From: Hyphomicrobiales bacterium | GTDB taxonomy: Bacteria; Pseudomonadota; Alphaproteobacteria; Rhizobiales; Aestuariivirgaceae | NCBI GenBank assembly: GCA_025356765.1 | Contig: JANXRO010000409.1 | Span: 1-10,466, forward strand | Reading direction: 5' to 3' | Length of the DNA stretch: 10,466 nucleotides | Shown here: positions 5,860 to 10,466 of the stretch, one piece after another | Position numbering within the stretch: position 1 is the stretch's first letter | Layout: each line of letters opens with the position of its first letter | The notes under the pieces: generated by a model | Seen by the model: the letters and a program-made list of their open reading frames with translations, nothing else | The model's database searches: none | Told to the model about the DNA's origin: nothing | Made by a program: the position numbers and the translations under genes

Positions 5860-6075
5860 ATGGGTTCGTTTTCAATTTGGCATTTGGCAATTCTTGCGGC
5901 ACTTTTGCTGGTGGTGTTTGGCGGCAAGTTCAAAGTATCTGATATGATGGGCGACGTGGCCAAGGGCATTAAAAGCTTCAAAAAAGGCTTAGCGGACGAT
6001 CCTGAAGATGCAAAAACTTTGGAAACAGCCCCAGAAGTTGCCGTTACTAAGGTGAAAGAAAAAACCAAGGCTTAA
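5860..6075 (+). CDS. tatA: Twin-arginine translocase subunit TatA
   Basis: TatA forms the size-variable pore or membrane-weakening assembly that lets folded Tat substrates cross the inner membrane. The 71 residues show the standard plan: a short N-terminal membrane helix (IWHLAILAALLLVVFGG, about 6-22), the FG hinge (FGGKFK), an amphipathic helix (VSDMMGDVAKGIKSFKKGL) lying along the membrane, and an acidic then lysine-rich tail. The start was set at the ATG because its distance from TGAGGAG is better than that of the GTG one codon upstream; the GTG would add one Met. It is followed by tatB 23 nt downstream and by tatC, the usual operon. It is told from TatB by the FGG hinge and short length. 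Confidence 0.93.
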   Translation: MGSFSIWHLAILAALLLVVFGGKFKVSDMMGDVAKGIKSFKKGLADDPEDAKTLETAPEVAVTKVKEKTKA

Positions 6076-6098
6076 TTGCACTTGGTTTAGATCATCCC

Positions 6099-6479
6099 AT
6101 GTTTGATTTCGGTTTAAGCTATTCCCACATGCTGGTGATTGTGATCCTTGCGGTCATTGTCATCGGGCCAAAAGACTTGCCCGTTGTTCTGCGCCGTGTT
6201 GGCCAGTTTATGAACAAGGTGCGCGGCATGGGCCGCGAATTCCAGGGCCACGTGGACAGCGCCATGCGCGAAGCGGGCATGGACGATATTAAAAAAGATT
6301 TTCAAAATCTGAAATCTGGAATTGACGCTGATATGAAAGTGCCGCCAGATTTATCGAAGTCTCCATCGCCCATGGTTTCAACAGCGGCGTATAATGATTT
6401 CAATCGCTTTTTTGGCGCTGAAACACCCGGCGGTGAAACACGTGTTGCTGGCCGTGGGCTGGTTGAGCCTGCCGCATGA
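6099..6479 (+). CDS. tatB: Twin-arginine translocase subunit TatB
   Basis: TatB pairs with TatC to form the receptor for twin-arginine signal peptides. The 126-residue protein begins MFDFGLSYSHMLVIVILAVIVIGPKDLP: a membrane helix (about 8-23), then the Gly-Pro hinge (23-24) typical of TatB. A long charged amphipathic helix follows (RRVGQFMNKVRGMGREFQGHV and on to about residue 70, including MREAGMDDIKKDF, a block I recall from alphaproteobacterial TatB). The C-terminal third is polar, low in structure and likely disordered; the protein is shorter than E. coli TatB (about 171). No strong ribosome site precedes the ATG, so coupling to tatA is likely. Its stop overlaps the tatC start in an ATGA junction (6476-6479), indicating coupled translation of TatB and TatC. 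Confidence 0.93.
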   Translation: MFDFGLSYSHMLVIVILAVIVIGPKDLPVVLRRVGQFMNKVRGMGREFQGHVDSAMREAGMDDIKKDFQNLKSGIDADMKVPPDLSKSPSPMVSTAAYNDFNRFFGAETPGGETRVAGRGLVEPAA

Positions 6480-7267
6480 GCCAGGAAGATATCGACCAGT
6501 CTGAGGCCCCGCTGCTTGATCACTTGATGGAGCTGCGCCAACGCCTGATCTATTCGGTAGTCGGGTTTGTGGTTGCCTTTATCGTCAGCTTTTATTTTTC
6601 CGGTGCCATACTTCATTATTTGATCATGCCCTTCAAATGGGGCACAGGCAAAGATGTCAGTCTCATTTCAATCAAGTTGCTGGGTGTATTTCTAGTCAAA
6701 CTCAAAATCGCCATGTTTGGCGGCCTGTTCGTGGCTTTCCCGTTGATCGCCACGCAGATTTATAAGTTTCTAGCTCCGGGTCTTTATAAGCACGAGCGCC
6801 AAGCCTTGGCGCCTTATCTAGTGGCCACGCCCTTCTTCTTCATCATGGGTGCAGCATTGGTTTATTTTATGCTGCTGCCTGTTGCCATCAAGTTTTTCTT
6901 TGCACTTGCTGCGGGTGCCAATGATGCGGGCGAAGGTGCCAGCATCACCTTAATGCCTGATATTGAAGCCTATCTGGATTTCGTCATGGCGCTCATGTTG
7001 GCCTTTGGCCTCACCTTCCAATTGCCGGTGGTTTTAACGCTGCTGGGTCACATTGGGATTGTAACCCACTCAATGCTCACCAAAGGCCGCCGCTTTGCTG
7101 TTGTAGGTGTTGCAGCCGTGGCAGCCGTCATCACGCCGCCAGACCCCATCTCCATGCTGGCCATGTGCATCCCGCTCTTTGGGCTCTATGAAGTGGCCGT
7201 GGCCGCCGTGTGGTTGTTAGAAAGACGACGAGCAAAAGCCTCTGCCGCCACAGATATTGCGCCCTAA
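6476..7267 (+). CDS. tatC: Twin-arginine translocase subunit TatC
   Basis: TatC is the six-helix inner-membrane core of the Tat receptor and recognises the RR signal. The 263 residues contain the cytoplasmic N-terminal motif LLDHLMELRQRL (13-24, conserved E19 and R21), the cytoplasmic loop FLAPGLYKHER (98-108) with E107 corresponding to E. coli E103, the membrane motif FGLTFQLPVV, and ITPPDPISMLAMCIPLFGLYE near the C-terminus. About six hydrophobic segments are visible. The membrane Glu of E. coli (FExP) is Gln here (FQLP); I recall Gln as common in alphaproteobacterial TatC, so this is not read as a defect. The short C-terminal tail is basic then acidic (RRRAKASAATDIAP). The start ATG overlaps the tatB stop. 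The next gene, pdxJ, follows after about 100 nt, where I see no clear terminator. Confidence 0.97.
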   Translation: MSQEDIDQSEAPLLDHLMELRQRLIYSVVGFVVAFIVSFYFSGAILHYLIMPFKWGTGKDVSLISIKLLGVFLVKLKIAMFGGLFVAFPLIATQIYKFLAPGLYKHERQALAPYLVATPFFFIMGAALVYFMLLPVAIKFFFALAAGANDAGEGASITLMPDIEAYLDFVMALMLAFGLTFQLPVVLTLLGHIGIVTHSMLTKGRRFAVVGVAAVAAVITPPDPISMLAMCIPLFGLYEVAVAAVWLLERRRAKASAATDIAP

Positions 7268-7370
7268 AAACAAAGTGCCGCTGGCCGCAAATGTAGCAAT
7301 TGTTATGCGCAAAACTGGCACATGGCGCATTTTCGAATTCATGCCATAACCGCTGGCGAAAGGTGGTGCC

Positions 7371-8111
7371 ATGGCCTGTAAACTGTCTGTCAATGTCAAT
7401 GCGATTGCCTATTTGCGCAACAGGCGCAGCGTGCCTTGGCCAGATTTGGTTCACCTTGGGCGCATTGCCTTGCAGGCAGGTGCGGCGGGTCTTACAGTTC
7501 ACCCAAGGCCTGATGAGCGCCACATCAGATATGCCGATGTGCCCATGCTGCGCGCCTTGATCCGCAATGAATTTCCCAAAGCCGAATATAACATTGAAGG
7601 CTTTCCCGATGAAAAATTCCTGCAATTGTGTGAAGCCAACAAACCAGACCAAGTAACACTGGTGCCAGATCTGCCGGGGCAGGGCACGTCTGATCATGGC
7701 TGGGACATGGCAAAACAGACCGATTTTTTGTTGCCCATTGTGCAGCGTCTCAAAAAGCAAAACATGCGCGTGGCCTTGTTTGTCGATGCCAACCCCGCTT
7801 TGCCAGCCTTGGCAAAATCCGTTGGTGCAGACCGCATTGAAATTTTCACCGGCCCCTATGGCGGCGCAACAGATCCACAAAGGACGCAGGCGGAATTTGC
7901 AAAAGTTGTGGCCACGGGCAAAGCAGCGGCCAGTGCTGGATTAGACCTGAACGCTGGCCATGATCTCACTCGCCAAAACCTGCCCCCGTTGGTGGCGGCC
8001 TTGCCCAACCTGAGGGAAGTTTCCATCGGCCACGCCATTATAAGCGATGCAATGGAACTGGGTTTGGCTGAAACTGTGCGGCTGTTTCGCCAAGCCATTG
8101 GCGATCTATAG
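7371..8111 (+). CDS. pdxJ: Pyridoxine 5'-phosphate synthase
   Basis: Condenses 3-amino-1-hydroxyacetone 1-phosphate with 1-deoxy-D-xylulose 5-phosphate to form pyridoxine 5'-phosphate, the ring-closing step of DXP-dependent vitamin B6 synthesis. The TIM-barrel protein has 246 residues, the normal length. Catalytic positions are present: H44 and H51 in LTVHPRPDERHIR, E76 in YNIEGFP, and H197 in LNAGHDLT. Phosphate-binding and barrel motifs include QVTLVPD (94-100), IEIFTGPYG (156-164) and VSIGHAIISDAM (217-228). The N-terminal motif is SVNVNAIAYLRNRR instead of the E. coli NIDHIATLRNAR; this variant looks typical of alphaproteobacterial PdxJ as I remember it. The ATG has a purine-rich GAAAGGTGG about 3 nt upstream, closer than ideal. 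The amber stop is immediately followed, in the same frame, by the monooxygenase gene. Confidence 0.96.
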   Translation: MACKLSVNVNAIAYLRNRRSVPWPDLVHLGRIALQAGAAGLTVHPRPDERHIRYADVPMLRALIRNEFPKAEYNIEGFPDEKFLQLCEANKPDQVTLVPDLPGQGTSDHGWDMAKQTDFLLPIVQRLKKQNMRVALFVDANPALPALAKSVGADRIEIFTGPYGGATDPQRTQAEFAKVVATGKAAASAGLDLNAGHDLTRQNLPPLVAALPNLREVSIGHAIISDAMELGLAETVRLFRQAIGDL

Positions 8112-8114
8112 ATT

Positions 8115-9314
8115 TTGCGGGGGTTGAAAATTGCCATTTGTGGGGCAGGGCCTGCGGGCCTGGCTGCGGCCATTGCTTTGCATCGCGCCAAACATGACAT
8201 CCACATTTTTGATCAATTCGAAAAGCCCATGCCACTGGGCTCAGGCCTTATTTTGCAACCAACCGGTCTGGCCGTATTAGATTGGCTGGGCCTTGGGCCT
8301 CGCATGCGAAATTTGGGCGCACGGATAGATCGGCTTTTTGGCAAGGCAGAAAACCGCGTGGTGCTTGATGTGCAATATGCAGCATTGGGACATTTGCGTG
8401 GGCTTGCAGTGCATCGCGCAGGCCTGTTCAATGTGCTGTATGATTGCGTTGAGGCACAAGGGCAACGGGTCAATACATCTCATAAAATCATAGCTTTAGA
8501 AAACAAATATATCATAACAGATGAAGGGCGAAGGCTCGGCCCTTTTGATCTGATAATTGACGCGCTGGGCTCACGTTCGCCACTCATTCCTTGGGCTGCG
8601 GCACCCGATGTTCGCCGCAAAATGCCCTATGGCGCAATTTGGGCAAGCTTGCCTTGGCCCGGAGCACCTTTTGATGAAAACGCGTTGGAACAGCGATATG
8701 AACGCGCGGCGATTATGGCTGGCGTTTTGCCCATCGGACGCCAAACCGAATCTGGTCACCAGCAAACCGCATTTTTCTGGAGTTTGAAAACAGCTGAATA
8801 TCCAACCTGGCAGTGCGAAGGCCTGAAAGTGTGGAAGAACCGCGTTCAAACCCTTTGGCCCGAAACGGCTGATATTTTGAACGCAATCACCGACCCAAAT
8901 CAATTGACCATGGCAAGTTATCATCATCACACTTTGCCTTTGCCCTATGGCCAAAACCTTGTTTTCATCGGCGACAGTGCCCATTCCACCAGCCCGCAAT
9001 TAGGCCAGGGGGCCAACATGGCGCTAATGGACGTTGCGGTTTTAACCCACGCGCTTGAAGCAAATTCAAACATTGAAACTGCGCTGGTGGCTTATGCCGC
9101 TGAGCGGCGAGGGCACATCAAACTCTATCAGGCTTTGTCTTTCGCTTTTACACCATTCTATCAATCAGACTCTTCTGTCTTGCCCATAATACGGGATTAT
9201 CTTGTTCCGATTGCCGCGCGTTTGCCGCCAATTCAAAAATTATTGGCAAACATTGTTTCTGGTCATTTGGGCCTTCACTCAAAGACGCTTGCCTTAATTT
9301 CGCCCAGCCGCTAA
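8115..9314 (+). CDS. FAD-dependent monooxygenase, group A (PHBH/UbiH-like fold)
   Basis: A single-component flavoprotein hydroxylase of about 399 residues. Motifs: dinucleotide-binding KIAICGAGPAGLAAAIALH (5-23) with GxGxxG at 10-15; D33 ending the second strand (usually Glu, binding the FAD ribose); HRAGL (100-104) with the family Arg; the DG motif as DALGSRSPL (149-157); and the GD motif FIGDSAHSTSPQLGQGANMALMD (284-306). Such enzymes hydroxylate aromatic or quinone substrates with NAD(P)H and O2. The substrate cannot be read here: neighbours are pdxJ and ilvC, with no ubi or aromatic-degradation genes. The start is unusual. The frame has no ATG near the N-terminus; candidates are TTG at 8115, TTG at 8124 (MKIAICGAGPAG, the more typical family start) or ATT at 8112, directly after the in-frame TAG of pdxJ. 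No good Shine-Dalgarno is visible, so translational reinitiation after pdxJ is likely. Confidence 0.85.
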   Translation: MRGLKIAICGAGPAGLAAAIALHRAKHDIHIFDQFEKPMPLGSGLILQPTGLAVLDWLGLGPRMRNLGARIDRLFGKAENRVVLDVQYAALGHLRGLAVHRAGLFNVLYDCVEAQGQRVNTSHKIIALENKYIITDEGRRLGPFDLIIDALGSRSPLIPWAAAPDVRRKMPYGAIWASLPWPGAPFDENALEQRYERAAIMAGVLPIGRQTESGHQQTAFFWSLKTAEYPTWQCEGLKVWKNRVQTLWPETADILNAITDPNQLTMASYHHHTLPLPYGQNLVFIGDSAHSTSPQLGQGANMALMDVAVLTHALEANSNIETALVAYAAERRGHIKLYQALSFAFTPFYQSDSSVLPIIRDYLVPIAARLPPIQKLLANIVSGHLGLHSKTLALISPSR

Positions 9315-9334
9315 TCCCAGCGCCAGATTTCAAC

Positions 9335-9340
9335 AAGGAA
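9335..9340 (+). promoter_or_regulatory. Ribosome binding site of ilvC
   Basis: AAGGAA lies 9 nt before the ATG at 9350. The gap to the preceding gene is only 35 nt and contains no attenuator-type leader peptide or hairpin. Confidence 0.55.
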
Positions 9341-9349
9341 CTTTAGACA

Positions 9350-10369
9350 ATGCGCGTATTTTATGATCGTGATGCAGACGTTAATCTGATCAAGGGCAAA
9401 AAAGTGGTTATCGTGGGCTATGGCAGCCAAGGCCGCGCCCATGCTTTGAACTTGAAAGATTCAGGCGCCAAAGAATTGGTCATCGCATTGAAGGCAGGTT
9501 CGCCAACGATCAAAAAAGCCGAAGCAGATGGCTTGAAAGTTATGACAGTGGCTGATGCCGCCAAATGGGGCGACCTGTTGATGATGGCAACACCCGATGA
9601 ATTGCAGGCCGATATTTACAAAGCCGACATTGCCCCCAACATTCGTGATGGTGCTGCCATCGCCTTTGCCCACGGCCTGAACGTTCACTTTGGTTTGATT
9701 GAGCCGAAGAAAACCTTAGACGTGATTATGATTGCACCAAAAGGCCCCGGCCACACCGTGCGTGGCGAATATCAAAAAGGCGGCGGCGTTCCTTGCCTTA
9801 TCGCCGTTCATCAAGATGCGTCAGGCAATGCCCATGATTTGGCCTTGTCCTATGCTTGCGGCGTGGGTGGCGGGCGTTCGGGCGTAATCGAAACCAATTT
9901 CCGCGAAGAATGTGAAACCGATTTGTTCGGCGAACAAGTGGTTCTCTGCGGCGGCTTGGTAGAGTTGATCCGCGCTGGCTTTGAAACTTTGGTTGAAGCT
10001 GGCTATGCCCCAGAAATGGCCTATTTCGAATGCCTGCACGAAGTGAAGTTGATCGTTGATCTGATCTATGAAGGCGGCATTGCCAACATGAACTATTCAA
10101 TTTCAAACACTGCTGAATGGGGCGAATATGTTTCTGGCCCACGCATCATCACGGATGAAACCAAAAAAGAAATGAAGCGCGTTTTGGCTGATATTCAATC
10201 AGGAAAATTCACCTCAGAATGGATGCAGGAATATCGCGCCGGTGCTGCCCGCTTCAAAGGCATCCGCCGCAACAACGACAAACACCAAATTGAAGCCGTG
10301 GGCGAAAAGCTGCGCGCCATGATGCCTTGGATTGGCAAAAACAAATTGGTCGACAAAGCCCGCAACTAA
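9350..10369 (+). CDS. ilvC: Ketol-acid reductoisomerase (class I)
   Basis: Second common step of valine, leucine and isoleucine synthesis: Mg2+-dependent alkyl migration and NADPH reduction of acetolactate or acetohydroxybutyrate. The 339 residues are the length of short-form class I enzymes. The Rossmann motif VVIVGYGSQGRAHALNLKDSG (19-39) binds NADPH; residues K48 and S51 lie in the loop that sets cofactor preference. Metal ligands fall at the family positions: D191 and E195 in CETDLFGEQ, and E227 and E231 in YFECLHEVK; S252 is in NYSISNTAEWG. APKGPGHTVRGEY (129-141) is also intact. It has a good AAGGAA ribosome site and starts 35 nt after the monooxygenase stop, so it may be the last gene of that transcript, ending at the hairpin at 10397-10425. 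Codon use and composition match the neighbours. Confidence 0.98.
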   Translation: MRVFYDRDADVNLIKGKKVVIVGYGSQGRAHALNLKDSGAKELVIALKAGSPTIKKAEADGLKVMTVADAAKWGDLLMMATPDELQADIYKADIAPNIRDGAAIAFAHGLNVHFGLIEPKKTLDVIMIAPKGPGHTVRGEYQKGGGVPCLIAVHQDASGNAHDLALSYACGVGGGRSGVIETNFREECETDLFGEQVVLCGGLVELIRAGFETLVEAGYAPEMAYFECLHEVKLIVDLIYEGGIANMNYSISNTAEWGEYVSGPRIITDETKKEMKRVLADIQSGKFTSEWMQEYRAGAARFKGIRRNNDKHQIEAVGEKLRAMMPWIGKNKLVDKARN

Positions 10370-10396
10370 TTACGTTGCTGAGCCTCAAAAATAAAG

Positions 10397-10425
10397 AAAG
10401 GCCGCAACCATTGCGGCCTTTTTTT
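10397..10425 (+). terminator. Rho-independent terminator after ilvC, possibly bidirectional
   Basis: An 11-bp perfect stem (AAAGGCCGCAA / TTGCGGCCTTT) with a 3-nt CCA loop is followed by an unbroken T run (seven T, 10419-10425, partly within the stem). It begins 27 nt after the ilvC stop. On the minus strand the same stem is followed by TTTCTTTATTTTT, so it could also stop transcription arriving from the right. Confidence 0.9.
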
Positions 10426-10466
10426 GCGCCTGATTTTGGGCCGACATAATACCATCTTGGTGCAAA

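Noticed and set aside
7305..7334. Inverted repeat ATGCGC / GCGCAT followed by TTTT after tatC, as a terminator
   Set aside because: A 6-bp stem with a 14-nt loop and only four T is too weak to call.
7371..7420. PdxJ with NVNAIA instead of NIDHIA as a possibly inactive enzyme
   Set aside because: The catalytic His/Glu residues are all present, and this N-terminal variant is, as I recall, normal for alphaproteobacterial PdxJ.
7131..7880. Long minus-strand open frame of 249 codons across tatC and pdxJ
   Set aside because: It lies antisense to two clearly recognised genes, has Cys/His/Gln-rich composition typical of a shadow frame, and shows no family motif.
8571..8999. Minus-strand open frame of 142 codons inside the monooxygenase gene
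   Set aside because: Fully antisense to conserved FAD-binding coding sequence; no recognisable domain.
10430..10448. Short minus-strand open frame beginning ATGTCGGCC near the right edge
   Set aside because: It runs through the terminator hairpin and stops after about 18 codons; not a gene.

Overview
This is a compact stretch of chromosome from an alphaproteobacterium with moderate GC content. The evidence is an adjacent divK-pleD pair (cell-cycle response regulator plus REC-REC-GGDEF diguanylate cyclase), a DinB with a CxxC/CxxC N-terminal extension, two small families I know mainly from Alphaproteobacteria (DUF1489 and DUF3572), a tatABC operon and an alphaproteobacterial-style PdxJ. Gene order (dinB, DUF3572, divK, pleD) resembles Hyphomicrobiales (Rhizobiales), but no sequence search was run, so the genus is unknown. 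I see no IS elements, phage genes, CRISPR arrays, tRNA or rRNA. No gene-free stretch exceeds 300 bases.

Layout. 36-239 (-) is a dodecin-type small protein. 315-722 (+) is a DUF1489 protein, converging with panC (724-1566, -). 1725-2249 (+) is a free-standing LuxR-type autoinducer-binding domain with no DNA-binding part, converging with dinB (2251-3525, -), which lies just downstream of a DUF3572 gene (3537-3842, -). After a divergent intergenic region come divK (3947-4375, +) and pleD (4378-5745, +), then tatA-tatB-tatC (5860-7267, +), pdxJ (7371-8111, +), a group A flavoprotein monooxygenase lacking an ATG start (8115-9314, +) and ilvC (9350-10369, +). A strong hairpin terminator follows ilvC at 10397-10425.

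How the genes fit together. Most are housekeeping: pantothenate (panC), vitamin B6 (pdxJ), branched-chain amino acids (ilvC), folded-protein export (tatABC), translesion synthesis (dinB), and polarity and c-di-GMP control (divK-pleD). Everything from divK to ilvC is on the plus strand with short gaps. It may be read as a few overlapping transcription units, the last ending at the terminator.

Most worth a second look: the orphan autoinducer-binding domain, whose ligand-pocket pattern is kept except that Tyr stands where TraR has Trp57; the monooxygenase, which lies in the same frame as pdxJ directly after its amber stop and has no ATG; the zinc-ribbon-like DinB extension; and -10-like boxes placed so close to two start codons that leaderless or nearly leaderless mRNAs are likely. 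I did not find a convincing wholly new multi-gene system.
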